A stretch of DNA of 64,000 nucleotides from an uncultured Cycloclasticus sp. (GCA_913057515.1 CAJXOJ010000009.1:1-64000); one strand, 5' to 3'; counted from the first letter of the stretch, positions 29,901 through 38,856 are shown. The notes: generated by a model from the letters alone, not told the origin. Made by a program: numbers and translations.

Positions 29901-30044
29901 CTCAGTAGTAGTACAGGGTCGGATGTAACACACCGTATAGCAGCACCGATGTTAGGTGGCATGTTAACAGTTTTAGTGTTGAATTTATTGGTGCTGCCCG
30001 TCATCTACAGCTTTGTATTGCAGTACGAGGAAGCAAAAAAGTAA
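26907..30044 (+). CDS. cusA: CusA-type copper/silver RND pump (HME4-like)
   Basis: A 1045-aa inner membrane pump for Cu(I)/Ag(I). The TM4 region LGGIAITIGTMVDGAIVMVEN is of the copper type. The three methionines that bind metal in E. coli CusA (573, 623, 672) are matched by Met572 (ILYMP), Met622 (PLSMIETT) and Met672 (RIDMLSTGIK). Two HME-RND pumps of different metal class thus stand back to back on one strand. The start overlaps cusB. Confidence 0.92.
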   Translation: MIDLIIDGSIKDRFMVLIATLIIAVAGLWSYQHTYLDAIPDLSDVQVIVFTKYAGQAPQVVEDQVTYPLTTAMLSVPRSKIVRGYSFFGYSFVYIIFEDGTDMYWARSRVLESLNFVSSKLPEGVTPTLGPDATGVGWVYEYALVDKTGKHDLAQLRSIQDWYLRYPLQTVHGVAEVASVGGYVKQYQVEVDPNALQAYGITLAKVKQAIKRSNNDVGGRLIEVAETEYMVRGLGYIRSLEDLNSIPVGVDSNGTPIRLKDIAHIHTGPELRRGLAELNGEGEVAGGVVIMRYGENALSTIEGVRKKLQELKKSLPAGVEIVPVYDRGNLIERAVASLNSSLLQELAVVSLVVILFLLHVRSALVAIITLPMGILMAFIVMKVQGLNANIMSLGGIAITIGTMVDGAIVMVENAHKHLAKATTEKGAELSDDERWKTIGVASREVGPALFFSLLIITVSFLPIFTMQAQEGRMFSPLAFTASYAMAAAAILAVTLVPVMMGYFIRGKVVTEHENPINRWIHAMHTPVLKLAMQWRKATVLLALCLVLLTAYPFSKLGSEFMPPLDEGDILYMPTTFPGISITKAKELLQQTDKILKTFPEVQHVFGKVGRAETATDAAPLSMIETTIRLKPKEEWPDPGKTTQQLMDEMDQAIKFPGLANAWTMPIKTRIDMLSTGIKTPVGIKVSGPDLNVLQSLSGQIEQAMKTIPETTSAFGDRAVGGYYLDFDINREAASRYGLTTGDIQDVIQSAIGGMNITETIEGLERYPVNVRYPRELRDDVESLKRVLIATSTGSQIPLAQVAELTYRRGPPVIKSENSRPNAWIYVDISSSDIGGFVNKAKQVLADQVKVPAGYTVVWSGQFEYMERAAKRLQIVVPVTLMIIFILLYLNFRNLVEPIIVMLALPFGVIGGIWMIYLNDYNLSVAVYVGFIALAGMAAEIGVLVLSFIDMEVAKRRAASLQPLSPMDIIEASQQATSMRVRPVVMTAVSTMAGLIPIMLSSSTGSDVTHRIAAPMLGGMLTVLVLNLLVLPVIYSFVLQYEEAKK

Positions 30045-30115
30045 AAAGATCAGAACAAAGCAAAACTAGCTTTTTTGGTTAATGTTGATGATTTGATAAA
30101 AATTAGTTTGGTGAC

Positions 30116-30146
30116 AAGGAGTTACTTCAGTAGAGTAATTCCTTTT
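30116..30146 (+). terminator. Terminator after cusA
   Basis: An 11-base stem (30116-30126 / 30134-30144, one G-T pair) with a seven-base loop is followed by a short T run. It lies about 70 bases after the stop. A weaker AAAGC/GCTTT hairpin at about 30056-30076 precedes it. Confidence 0.5.
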
Positions 30147-30222
30147 AAGAAATAGGGACGTAGAGTGTTAATAACTAATGGTTTCACCGTGTATGTGAGG
30201 TGAGTTTGTTCGTGAGCTAAGG

Positions 30223-30468
30223 TTGTCAAGTGCAAAAATACTATTAGATGGTGTCGAAGTAACAATAGAAAATTTAAACAATTATGATCGACTGCTGGGT
30301 CAGGTGAAAGGGTGCCCAAGTATTCAAAGAGCTTTAATCGGTATTCAATTGATCACAAAATATGTTTGTGTAGGAAAAGTGTTGGGCATAAATTTTGATG
30401 TTTTTAACCCTTTATTTGATGTGGTGTTGGCTTTAGAAAAAAGACTAACGGTAACATTGCCAAGGTAA
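30223..30468 (+). CDS. Doubtful 81-codon frame, antisense to the emrB end
   Basis: The frame starts with TTG (TAAGG upstream) and its last 65 bases overlap the 3' end of the MFS gene on the other strand. The product is partly hydrophobic, with no recognised domain. It may be a chance frame or a small gene decayed into the neighbour. The surrounding stretch 30147-30403 holds nothing else that I can identify. Confidence 0.2.
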   Translation: MSSAKILLDGVEVTIENLNNYDRLLGQVKGCPSIQRALIGIQLITKYVCVGKVLGINFDVFNPLFDVVLALEKRLTVTLPR

Positions 30469-31909
30469 CCCACATCATTAAACGAAAGTCTTGTAAGTAA
30501 GCCAAACCGGCTGCTTGGCGTGTTACTTCGGCGTTAAGTATGGTTAAGGTTTGTAAATTCCCTAATTGGAAGACCTCTGATTCCATTGCTCGTCTTAATG
30601 CTAAATTAAATGGGTTTATAAAGCTTGAAAAAGCAGCATGGTTCGCTTGTGTATGTACGGAAAGGTAGCTAATGACGACAGAAATACCGATGCCACTGCC
30701 GAGATTACGAAGCAGGCTATATAAAGCAGTTGCTTCGCCTCGAAAATGTGGGGATAACGTTGAGAAAGCGATGGTTGATAATGGCACATAAATAAACCCC
30801 ATGCCTACGCCTTGTAGAATGCCAGTGAATATAATCTCAAAGCTATCAACATTGGGCGTGAAAAAAGTCATTTCCCATAATGCATAAGCGCTGAGTGTAA
30901 TGCCGGCAAAGATAATATAACGGTCATCAATTCTCCCTGATAAACGGGCTACTGCAAACATTGAAAGCATGGTGCCAATACCACGGGGTGCCAGTATATT
31001 CCCAACATCTATGACGGGATATCCCATCAAGCTTTGCATGTATGGAGGTAATAGCACTAAGGAGGAAAACATGGTGAAGCCTACTATGAAAATAAATATC
31101 AGCCCAACATTGAAGTTAAAGTCTTTGAATAATGCAGGCTCAATAAATGGGTGCTTATGGGTAAACATATGGGCAATAAATAGGTAAAAAGCCAAACCTG
31201 ATACACATGCTTCAATAATGATCTCGATATGGTTGAACCAATTGAGTGAATGGCCACGATCTAGCATCATCTGTAAAGCTCCAATACTAATCGCTAATAA
31301 TGTAAAGCCTAGTAAATCAAATCGCTTAGAACGATCAATTTTGGTTTCAGGCAAAAATGAAGCGAGCCCAAACCAAGCAAGTAAACCAAAAGGAACATTG
31401 ATATAAAAAACCCAGCGCCAATTATAATATTCAGTTAATAAGCCGCCCAACGAAGGGCCTAAAATGGGCCCTACCATCACGCCGACTCCCCACATAGCCA
31501 TTGCTGAACCATGGCGTTCACGAGGATAAATATCGAGTAATACCGCTTGTGATAAAGGAATTAAGCTGGCGCCAAAAATGCCTTGAAGCACTCTAAATGA
31601 CACAATTTGAGTTAAATTTTGTGCTGCACCACATAGCATAGAGGCAACTGTAAAGCCAACCACTGACCAGATGAAAATACGCTTACGACCAAAGCGATTG
31701 CTAACGAAGCCTGTTAGCGGCATAAAAATGGCTGTTGCAATAATATAAGAGGTGAGCACCCAAGAAATTTGATCTTGTGTTGTCCCCATATTGCCTTGCA
31801 TATTAGGCAATGCAACGTTGGCTATGGTTGTATCCAATGCTTGCATCGTTGTTGCCAGCATGACGGATAAAGTAATAAGCCCACGGTGTTTTACTGGTGT
31901 GGTTTCCAC
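30404..31909 (-). CDS. DHA2-family multidrug MFS exporter (EmrB-like)
   Basis: A 501-aa drug/proton antiporter with 14 expected helices. The first helix carries the DHA2 motif MQALDTTIANVALP with a membrane Asp, and motif A is seen in GFVSNRFGRKRIF. It is the last gene of a marR-emrA-emrB operon; the adaptor gene ends 19 bases upstream. It would export hydrophobic toxic compounds together with the adaptor. Confidence 0.88.
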   Translation of the reverse strand: METTPVKHRGLITLSVMLATTMQALDTTIANVALPNMQGNMGTTQDQISWVLTSYIIATAIFMPLTGFVSNRFGRKRIFIWSVVGFTVASMLCGAAQNLTQIVSFRVLQGIFGASLIPLSQAVLLDIYPRERHGSAMAMWGVGVMVGPILGPSLGGLLTEYYNWRWVFYINVPFGLLAWFGLASFLPETKIDRSKRFDLLGFTLLAISIGALQMMLDRGHSLNWFNHIEIIIEACVSGLAFYLFIAHMFTHKHPFIEPALFKDFNFNVGLIFIFIVGFTMFSSLVLLPPYMQSLMGYPVIDVGNILAPRGIGTMLSMFAVARLSGRIDDRYIIFAGITLSAYALWEMTFFTPNVDSFEIIFTGILQGVGMGFIYVPLSTIAFSTLSPHFRGEATALYSLLRNLGSGIGISVVISYLSVHTQANHAAFSSFINPFNLALRRAMESEVFQLGNLQTLTILNAEVTRQAAGLAYLQDFRLMMWVTLAMLPLVFFLKPTPHQIKG

Positions 31910-31928
31910 AGTTATGATGCGTTAGCGA

Positions 31929-33008
31929 TCAAGGTGAAAACCCCCATAATTGGCGCTGATGCTGTGTATCAATTTCTACAACGGCACTTAAGCCCATTAT
32001 TAATTGAGGAGTGATGGGTGCATCCTCAAATTTAATTCTTACCGGTACACGTTGAGCAATTTTAACCCAGTTACCAGTCGCATTTTGTGCTGGAATTATT
32101 GCAAACTCAGCGCCCGTTGCTGGGCTTAAACTTTCTACACTACCTGTTAGTTCAGCATTAGGAAAAGCATCAATATGAATTGAAACAGATTGTCCTGGGC
32201 GGACATAGGTTAAATCGGTCTCAGTAAAATTAGCCTCAACTCTTAGGCTATCGTTGACGACCAACAGTAAGGCAATTGCCCCGGCTTTAATATATTGACC
32301 ATTGGTAGGGACTTTACTCACAATACCTGGGGATGAAGCACGTACTTTAGTCCATGAAAGGTTAATGTTTGCTTGTTCTAGTGCTGATAATTTAGCCTTA
32401 TAGCTGGGGTGCTCATTAATGGCTAAATCAACACTGCCACCAAGGCTCTGTGCGATACGATTTAGGCTTTGTTGTAACGTTATTATTTGTTCCTCTGCCA
32501 AATCTGTACGTTGCTTTGCATCATCAAACCTAGAGGCGGATATGTAATTTTTAGTTAATAAATCAACTTGCCGGAGCTGCTCTTTTTTTGCAAAGGCATA
32601 ATTTGTTTGAGCTACAGAAATTTCTGCCAATTTTTCGTTGTAACTGGCTTTTAGCGTCATCAATTCAGTCATTACTTGAGCCAACTCGGCCTTCGCCATA
32701 TCAACCTTTACTTGGTAAGGCAAAGCATCAATGCGAAATAATAATTGGCCTGCTGAAACAAGCTCATTCTCTTTAACGAATATCTCTTTGACTGTACCCG
32801 CTACCTCAATGCTAACGGGCACCGTATCGGCCTTAAGGTAGGCATTATCAGTTTCAACAAAACGTCCGCCTTGAAGATAGATGACACCTGCAAAAATTAA
32901 CAATATGAGTGGAATGATAATTAATAAAATTAACCTTTTTAATCGGCGTGGTGATAACGATGGTGAATTTTCCGGTAAAGACTCTGGCTCGTTAAAAGGC
33001 TCACTCAT
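31929..33008 (-). CDS. EmrA-like HlyD-family membrane fusion protein
   Basis: A 359-aa adaptor with one N-terminal membrane helix (LLIIIPLILLIFAGVIYL). It shows GRFVETDNAYLKAD, typical of EmrA, then coiled-coil hairpins and the lipoyl halves (KEIFVKENELVSAGQLLFRID). The start overlaps the regulator stop (ATGA). It couples the MFS pump to an outer membrane channel that is not encoded here; TolC proteins lie at 17.6 and 24.2 kb. Confidence 0.87.
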   Translation of the reverse strand: MSEPFNEPESLPENSPSLSPRRLKRLILLIIIPLILLIFAGVIYLQGGRFVETDNAYLKADTVPVSIEVAGTVKEIFVKENELVSAGQLLFRIDALPYQVKVDMAKAELAQVMTELMTLKASYNEKLAEISVAQTNYAFAKKEQLRQVDLLTKNYISASRFDDAKQRTDLAEEQIITLQQSLNRIAQSLGGSVDLAINEHPSYKAKLSALEQANINLSWTKVRASSPGIVSKVPTNGQYIKAGAIALLLVVNDSLRVEANFTETDLTYVRPGQSVSIHIDAFPNAELTGSVESLSPATGAEFAIIPAQNATGNWVKIAQRVPVRIKFEDAPITPQLIMGLSAVVEIDTQHQRQLWGFSP

Positions 33009-33475
33009 GAGTTATTGCCTCCCAAATTATCTTCTTTTTGTGGTTTTGAAGAGCAACTTAGGTTTAAACGCATTGTTTTCAAATTGGTTAACATGGTGTC
33101 AAGTTGGCTTTCCGGCAGGCCACTGAGAGCTTTAGCTTGCACCAACTCAATGGCTTGTTCTATGGATGATAAATGAGTGGGAGCTTGTGCTGTTAAGTAA
33201 ATTTGGTGAGCACGTCTGTCTAATGGGTCAGCACGTCGATCAACTAGGCCAGCTTCAACTAACTGATCAATTAAGCGCGTTAAAGTAATCGGTAATATCT
33301 CTAGCATATCAGCTAATTTTGACTGACGAATACCTTCATGGCGAGACACATAAACCAATGTGCGCGCTTGCGCTAGTGTGAGTGAGCTATCTTCAATATG
33401 TTGATTGAATTGCCTTCGCATAAGGCGAGAAACATCAGCTAATAAAAAACCAAGCGTATCTTTTTTAAGGACCAT
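33005..33475 (-). CDS. MarR-family regulator of the efflux operon
   Basis: A 156-aa winged-helix protein with the MarR core (LTLAQARTLVYVSRHEGIRQ, then KLADMLEILPITLTRLIDQL and a wing with VDRRADPLDRRAHQIYLT). The DxRA-type wing is clear. The start at 33475 is preferred because the promoter at 33510-33538 gives a 28-nt leader to it; in-frame starts at 33493 and further upstream would have little or no leader. It probably represses its own operon and responds to phenolic ligands. Confidence 0.85.
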   Translation of the reverse strand: MVLKKDTLGFLLADVSRLMRRQFNQHIEDSSLTLAQARTLVYVSRHEGIRQSKLADMLEILPITLTRLIDQLVEAGLVDRRADPLDRRAHQIYLTAQAPTHLSSIEQAIELVQAKALSGLPESQLDTMLTNLKTMRLNLSCSSKPQKEDNLGGNNS

Positions 33476-33509
33476 TAAATGTATGTTAACCATATAGTAA
33501 GTTTTGCTT

Positions 33510-33538
33510 ATTATATTGTTAGCATGCTTATTATTCAA
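33510..33538 (-). promoter_or_regulatory. Promoter of marR-emrAB with a palindromic operator candidate
   Basis: Reading the minus strand, TTGAAT (33538-33533), a 17-bp spacer and a perfect TATAAT (33515-33510) form a strong promoter. The spacer contains AGCATGCT (33521-33528), an eight-base palindrome flanked by two AATAAGC copies, a fitting MarR site. Predicted start is near 33503. Confidence 0.7.
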
Positions 33539-33810
33539 TTTAACAATGCGTTAGCTTGATTGGTATTTTTAAATAATAAGTGTAATGCCGATATAAATTG
33601 ATGAGGCTTGGTGAAAGGGCCAGCTTTAGGCATTCATAGTATCGTGATTATAAAGATTTGGTTTTATGGTGCTTTTGTTTCTTTGAGTTGCCGGTGGTGA
33701 AGGTGAAATAAACAATTCATTTAAGCTGAGAGTGATTTCGAAAAGAACTTTCAATATGTTTAAATATCTTATGATTTCAAAGATTAATAATTGATTAAAG
33801 AGAGCGTGAG
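33539..33810. other. Gap between divergent genes
   Basis: Apart from the marR promoter at its left edge I see no gene, RNA or strong repeat. The ribosome site AGAGAGCG directly precedes the next ATG. Confidence 0.4.
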
Positions 33811-34437
33811 ATGGCTGACTTGTTTAACGAAAAATCTAAAAGCTGGGACAGTGATGTGACCGTTAAAACGTTGTCGTCGGCTATTGGGTCATTAATATTA
33901 GAACAGGTTCCTTTGAATGCTCAGATGGAGGTGATGGATTTTGGCGCAGGAACGGGTTTAATTAGTTCGTATGTTGCACCGTTGGTTAACAAAATTGTAG
34001 CAGTGGATATTTCTGAGGCGATGTTAGATAAGTTGGTTTCTAAGCCTGAACTAGATGGTAAGGTTGAGGCTGTGTGCCAAGATATATTAAAAACACCATT
34101 TGACGGACGCTTCGATTTGATTATGAGTGCGATGGCGATTCACCATATAGAGGATACGGCAAAGCTTATTCAGTCCTTTTCTGAGCACTTAAAGGAAGGC
34201 GCGATGATTGCTTTGGCAGATCTAGATAAGGAAGATGGAAGTTTTCACCCTGAAGGTACCGAGGGTGTTTTTCATTACGGTTTTAATCGAGACGTATTTG
34301 AAGAAATGTTAATAAATAATGGCTTTGAAGATATCCAATTTTTTACCGCCTATACGGTTACTAAAGCTGAAAATAAATTTCCTGTGTTTCTTGTGGTAGC
34401 GAAAAAGGTAAATAAAAATCAAGCTATTAATGGTTAG
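33811..34437 (+). CDS. Class I SAM-dependent methyltransferase
   Basis: The 208-aa protein has a Rossmann methyltransferase fold. Motif I is VMDFGAGTGLIS (about residues 45-56), the acidic end of beta2 is AVDISEAML, and FDLIMSAMAIHHI is the post-motif region. Its substrate is unknown. It stands alone upstream of the CDF exporter. Confidence 0.82.
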   Translation: MADLFNEKSKSWDSDVTVKTLSSAIGSLILEQVPLNAQMEVMDFGAGTGLISSYVAPLVNKIVAVDISEAMLDKLVSKPELDGKVEAVCQDILKTPFDGRFDLIMSAMAIHHIEDTAKLIQSFSEHLKEGAMIALADLDKEDGSFHPEGTEGVFHYGFNRDVFEEMLINNGFEDIQFFTAYTVTKAENKFPVFLVVAKKVNKNQAING

Positions 34438-34559
34438 TAGTGCCTAAGCCCAAAAAGTAATATTAAAATAGTTATATGTCGGGCGCGCATGGTCATTTGT
34501 TAAAGCCCCGAGAAGTTGATAGAAAGAACGGTAACGATAATAGATTTTAGGAAGTAAGG

Positions 34560-35468
34560 ATGCACGAGCACACGATACAAAATTTACAACATCACCACGA
34601 CTTTTCACTTAAAAATGAACGTGGAGAGCGGCGCACGATGTATGTGTTAATACTCACGGCCATAACAATGGTGGTTGAAATAGTGGCTGGTAGTGTTTTT
34701 GGCTCAATGGCGTTACTCGCAGATGGTTGGCATATGGCAACTCATGTCGCAGCATTTCTAATAACAATTTATGCTTATCGTTATGCGCGTCGGTATAAAA
34801 AAAATGCAGCGTACTCTTTTGGTACAGGCAAGGTCAGTGTGTTAGGTGGGTTTGCTAGCGCAGTGGCCTTAGCGGTTGTTGCGTTGCTGATGTTGGTTGA
34901 GTCCTTGCATCGTTTGGTTGACCCGCAAGCGATTCAATTTAATGCGGCTATTGGTGTGGCGGTTATTGGACTGGTTATCAATGTAATCAGTGCTTTCCTA
35001 TTAAAGGATGATCACCATCACCATCAGCATGATCATAATTTAAAAGCAGCCTATTTTCATGTGTTGGCGGATGCACTAACGTCGCTACTGGCTATTGTTG
35101 CTTTGTTGGCAGGTAAATATTTTGGTTGGCATTGGCTAGATCCAGCAATGGGAGTCGTGGGCGCTGTGATTATTACGCGTTGGTCTTATGGCTTGGTGAA
35201 ACAAACGGCCCCTATTTTGTTAGACGGCAGTATTGACGAGCAGTATAAATTAAAGGTTAAAGACTGTATTGAAAGAGACTCAGATAATCGCGTATCAGAT
35301 ATTCATATTTGGAAAATAAGCCCAAGCCATTATGCAGCAATTATTTCATTGGTAACCGACCACCCTCAACCGAACGCATACTATAAAAATTTATTAACTG
35401 GTTTCGATAAGCTTGTGCATATTACGGTTGAAGTGAATGAGTGTGATGATGAGTTATGTGTCGGCTAA
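34560..35468 (+). CDS. CDF-family divalent metal exporter (DmeF-like)
   Basis: A 302-aa cation diffusion facilitator with six membrane helices. The metal site residues are in ADGWHMATH (TM2) and HVLADALTS (TM5). A His-rich loop (DDHHHHQHDHN, about 149-160) lies between TM4 and TM5, and more His residues are at the N-terminus. WHMATH in place of HMxxD suits the Co/Ni exporter DmeF branch. It would export Co, Ni or Zn with proton exchange. No riboswitch is visible upstream. Confidence 0.85.
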   Translation: MHEHTIQNLQHHHDFSLKNERGERRTMYVLILTAITMVVEIVAGSVFGSMALLADGWHMATHVAAFLITIYAYRYARRYKKNAAYSFGTGKVSVLGGFASAVALAVVALLMLVESLHRLVDPQAIQFNAAIGVAVIGLVINVISAFLLKDDHHHHQHDHNLKAAYFHVLADALTSLLAIVALLAGKYFGWHWLDPAMGVVGAVIITRWSYGLVKQTAPILLDGSIDEQYKLKVKDCIERDSDNRVSDIHIWKISPSHYAAIISLVTDHPQPNAYYKNLLTGFDKLVHITVEVNECDDELCVG

Positions 35469-35523
35469 TGAATATTTTTCTGTTTAAGTCTATAGTGATT
35501 TTAAAGTAGATTGCTTTTATACG

Positions 35524-36168
35524 TTAACTACTACCAAACAATATAGCAGCATCGCCTTTATGCCACGGTTTGTGTGGGGCCATTGCTTGGGTAAATACAG
35601 TTTGCTGATAGTGTTTATTTAACCAGCATTGAATTAAAGGATAGGGGGCTTGTCGATACCACTGCCGTTCAACGCGCGAGAATTGGCGAATAAACGGCAA
35701 AATGGCATAGTCGGCAAGGCTGGGGGTGTCGCCCATCATGTACTCATGCTGAGTTAGGCGTTGCTCAAGATCGCTAATATAAGCCTCGCAATGTAAACGA
35801 TAGCTGTCTTTCTCAACATCATGATAACGCGAAGCGGCCTTGTACTTTTTTAATGCGTCAACAAACTCATTATCAGTACGATGGATTAGTTCAAGCATGG
35901 CTACTTGATCGCCCTGTAATAGATTGCTAGGGTCATTTTCACTGAGTGCCCACAACATGATGTCTAAGCTTTGGTCTATAACTGATGATTGATTGATGAC
36001 TAAAACCGGTACGGTTGCTTTAGGAGAGGCGGTTAACATGTCTGTTGGCTTATTTTTCATATCAACGTCACGTAGGATAACCGGCTGTTTAGCAAGCAAT
36101 AGACCCATTCGTGCCCGCATAGCGTACGGGCATTGGCGTAATGAATACAAAATGGGTAACGGTGACAT
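35524..36168 (-). CDS. Glutathione S-transferase family protein
   Basis: The 214-aa protein has a thioredoxin-like N-terminus (LYSLRQCPYAMRARMGLLLA, cis-Pro in ATVPVLVI) and a helical C-domain (LADYAILPFIRQF). The CPYA pair at the active site recalls GSTs with a catalytic Cys, such as omega or glutaredoxin-like types. The substrate is unknown. It reads against its neighbours. Confidence 0.82.
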   Translation of the reverse strand: MSPLPILYSLRQCPYAMRARMGLLLAKQPVILRDVDMKNKPTDMLTASPKATVPVLVINQSSVIDQSLDIMLWALSENDPSNLLQGDQVAMLELIHRTDNEFVDALKKYKAASRYHDVEKDSYRLHCEAYISDLEQRLTQHEYMMGDTPSLADYAILPFIRQFSRVERQWYRQAPYPLIQCWLNKHYQQTVFTQAMAPHKPWHKGDAAILFGSS

Positions 36169-36304
36169 ATAACAGTATTGCTTGAAATGTATTATTTAAC
36201 TATTTAAGTATATAACGACAGGGAAGCGGCTTACAGAGTTGGGTTCGTTAATAAACTAAAGTCGCTAACGAAACGTGATTGATTAAAATGCGAATCCAAA
36301 GGCG

Positions 36305-37243
36305 TTGCCAAACAATGTAAAATGGTTCAGCGGCCGTATTCTATTTCTGGAGATCCCCATCAACGCCTTTTTTTCTATTCCTGTTGGCATTCGCTATATG
36401 GTTCTGAGTGCTTTTTCGTTCAGCATTATGGCCTTGTTCGTTAAATTAGTGGGTGATAAGGGTATCCCCGTTTTAGAGATTGTTGCCGCGCGTTCCTTGG
36501 TGTCATTAGTAATCAGTTATATGGGTATTCGACGTGAAGGAATAGCCTTATTGGGCACGCGTAAAGGCTTGTTAGCTGCACGTGGATTAACCGGTTTTGC
36601 GGCATTAATTTGTGTTTTTTATGCGATTACCCATTTACCCCTTGCAGAAGCAATGGTGCTTCAGTATCTACACCCGATGTTTACGGCTATTTTGGCGCTT
36701 ATATTTTTAAAAGAACGACTTAAAGTGGGTACGCTTGTCTGTATTTTTTTGAGTTTTTTAGGTGTCTTAATGATTGTGCAGCCTGACTTTTTATTCACAT
36801 CTACGGCAGCTAATTTGAATGAGTTTAGTGTTATTGTCGCTATTGCTGGAGCGTTTGGTAGTGCGGTGGCATATACATTGGTTCGGGCATTGGCGAAAAC
36901 AGAACACCCTTTAGTGATTATTTTATATTTCCCCTTAATCTCTTTACCGGCCAGTATCATTTTATTATGGGGAGAGTTTGTGATGCCCGAGGGAGTCACT
37001 TGGTTTTATTTGCTAGCGATTGGTGTGGCGACCCAAATTGGGCAAATTGGTTTAACAAAGAGTATGCAAACAGAATCAGCGGGACGGGCGACGAGCTTTG
37101 GTTACTTGCAAGTGGTTTTTGCTATGTTACTTGGGCTGTTTGTATATGGAGAATACCCATCAATAGAGACTTTAATCGGTGCGAGTTTGATTATTGTTGG
37201 TGCCTATCTTAATGTAACTTGGAAAAGTAAAATAAAGGAGTAA
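36305..37243 (+). CDS. EamA/DMT-family permease
   Basis: Ten hydrophobic helices in two EamA repeats mark a metabolite exporter of the drug/metabolite family, up to 312 aa. The start is uncertain: TTG 36305 has AAAGG just upstream, while ATG 36398 begins right at the first helix (MVLSAFSFSIMALFVK) and gives a 281-aa protein. The stop is followed at once by the PpiC gene. Confidence 0.8.
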   Translation: MPNNVKWFSGRILFLEIPINAFFSIPVGIRYMVLSAFSFSIMALFVKLVGDKGIPVLEIVAARSLVSLVISYMGIRREGIALLGTRKGLLAARGLTGFAALICVFYAITHLPLAEAMVLQYLHPMFTAILALIFLKERLKVGTLVCIFLSFLGVLMIVQPDFLFTSTAANLNEFSVIVAIAGAFGSAVAYTLVRALAKTEHPLVIILYFPLISLPASIILLWGEFVMPEGVTWFYLLAIGVATQIGQIGLTKSMQTESAGRATSFGYLQVVFAMLLGLFVYGEYPSIETLIGASLIIVGAYLNVTWKSKIKE

Positions 37244-37246
37244 ATG

Positions 37247-37525
37247 ATGGCCAAAGCATGCGCACGACATATTTTAGTTAAAACAAAAGAAGAGGCTGAT
37301 AAACTTAAAAAACAGCTAGCACAAGGCGCTGATTTTGCTAGCCTTGCCAAAAAGCACTCTCAATGTAATTCGGCAAAAAGAGGGGGCGACTTAGGCGAAT
37401 TTAGCCCCGGTAAAATGTTAAAACCTTTTGACAATGTGGTGTTTAAAAAAGCCTTACTAACCGTTCATGGCCCAGTTAAAACTAAGGTTGGTTATCATTT
37501 AATAGAAACCATTTACCGAACATAA
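37247..37525 (+). CDS. ppiC: Small parvulin peptidyl-prolyl isomerase (PpiC)
   Basis: A 92-aa single-domain parvulin that speeds proline cis/trans isomerisation. It has RHILVKTKEEADKL, GGDLGEFSPGKMLKPFDNVVF and GYHLIET, all family-typical. ATG 37247 is preferred over the adjacent ATG 37244 because AAAGGAG then lies six bases upstream. It is probably cotranscribed with the permease. Confidence 0.92.
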   Translation: MAKACARHILVKTKEEADKLKKQLAQGADFASLAKKHSQCNSAKRGGDLGEFSPGKMLKPFDNVVFKKALLTVHGPVKTKVGYHLIETIYRT

Positions 37526-37552
37526 ATGGTCATATTTTAAAAACCGGAAATT

Positions 37553-37798
37553 ATGAAAATACTATTTACTAAACCCACATTACTGACCGAGGAAAAATCG
37601 GCCTTATTGATGACCGAGTTAACTCAGGTACTCGCATATAAAGGGGTAGAGGATATGAGTACTCATTTGTTATTGGAACTGGATAATGAGGTTGTTGATA
37701 TCGAGTCAATTCAACAGTTGTTTGCTTTGTTTGAACGTTGGGAAATTGATAAAAGCCCACTAGAATCGTTACTTCAGCTGGTTGATCGTAATAAGTAA
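37553..37798 (+). CDS. Hypothetical small acidic protein
   Basis: An 81-aa soluble, leucine-rich product with no recognised motif. GGAA six bases before ATG is a modest ribosome site. It follows ppiC by 27 bases and may share its transcript. Confidence 0.5.
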   Translation: MKILFTKPTLLTEEKSALLMTELTQVLAYKGVEDMSTHLLLELDNEVVDIESIQQLFALFERWEIDKSPLESLLQLVDRNK

Positions 37799-37911
37799 AG
37801 AGCTTGCCTAGCTTGTTCTTCGTGTCTAATTAAGTATTTATTAAAGAAAGTGGGCGCGATTTGTGGCATTCTTTTTATTCTTTTAACACTTCTAATTTAA
37901 AAACATGTTCT

Positions 37912-38835
37912 ATGGCATCAGCAAAATTTAAACTAAGTTATGTACACCCTAAATATTGGTTAACTTGGTTAGTAGTGGGGGTTAGTTGCTTGTTAGCTAC
38001 TATCCCGAGGTCGTGGCAATTTGGTTTATCAAAATGGATTGCAAATAGGCTTTCGAATAGAAATAGTCGTCGCATTAGCACCATTCGGCGCAATATTGAA
38101 TTGTGTTTTCCCGAGGAAACGCATGAGAAGCGCGAGGCATTAATTCGGGGTAATGTGCAGTCGTCAGCTTTGATGCTGTTTGAGTTACTGAACATGGTTT
38201 GGCGCACACCGTCAGATATGACCTCAGCCGCTAGAGTTGTTGGTGTAGAGCATCTCGAGCAGGCACTAGCAGCCGACAAACCGCTTTTATTGGTGACAGG
38301 GCACTTTACGCCACTGATTCATGCGTGTACGCAATTGGCATCAATAACACCCTATAACGCTGTTTATAGGCGACTTGATAACCCAGTGATGGAAGCAAAC
38401 TTATACCAGCGAGGGGTGGAAAAATACCCGATGCATCTTTTTCATCGTAAAGATATTCGTAAGATGTTAGCAAGGCTTGCTGATAACGGAACGGTTTTTA
38501 TTTCGCCGGATCAAGATTTTGGTGTGAACCGTGGAGCCTTTGTTTCTTTTTTTGGCATTCCTACGGCCACCATTACCAGCATTCCTCAATATGCGCGGCA
38601 AACTAACGCTCAGGTTATGTTATTTAGTGGCTACCGGGAGGGGGATAATGGCGTAGTGATTGAATTCGAACCGGTACTTGAGAATTACCCAAGCGATGAT
38701 GATGTAGTAGATACTCAACACTGGAGTGATTGGCTGGAAGCAAAAATACGTTTGCACCCAGAAGATTATTTATGGATGCATAAGCGATTTAAAACGCGCC
38801 CAGAAGGGCAGCCGAGTTTGTATAAAAAACCTTAA
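37912..38835 (+). CDS. LpxL/HtrB-like acyltransferase with an altered HX4(D/E) motif
   Basis: The 307-aa membrane-anchored protein belongs to the lauroyl/myristoyl lipid A acyltransferase family. It keeps TIRRNIELCFPEE, GVEHLEQAL and the PDQDFGVNRGAFVSFFG block. In the catalytic motif His131 is present (GHFTPL) but the acidic partner five residues on is Ile136, where E. coli LpxL has Glu. It may use another acid, act on a different lipid, or be inactive. ATG 37912 is taken as start; the upstream TTG extension has no homologous look. Confidence 0.75.
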   Translation: MASAKFKLSYVHPKYWLTWLVVGVSCLLATIPRSWQFGLSKWIANRLSNRNSRRISTIRRNIELCFPEETHEKREALIRGNVQSSALMLFELLNMVWRTPSDMTSAARVVGVEHLEQALAADKPLLLVTGHFTPLIHACTQLASITPYNAVYRRLDNPVMEANLYQRGVEKYPMHLFHRKDIRKMLARLADNGTVFISPDQDFGVNRGAFVSFFGIPTATITSIPQYARQTNAQVMLFSGYREGDNGVVIEFEPVLENYPSDDDVVDTQHWSDWLEAKIRLHPEDYLWMHKRFKTRPEGQPSLYKKP

Positions 38836-38856
38836 GTTAAACAAACACTTTAGACG

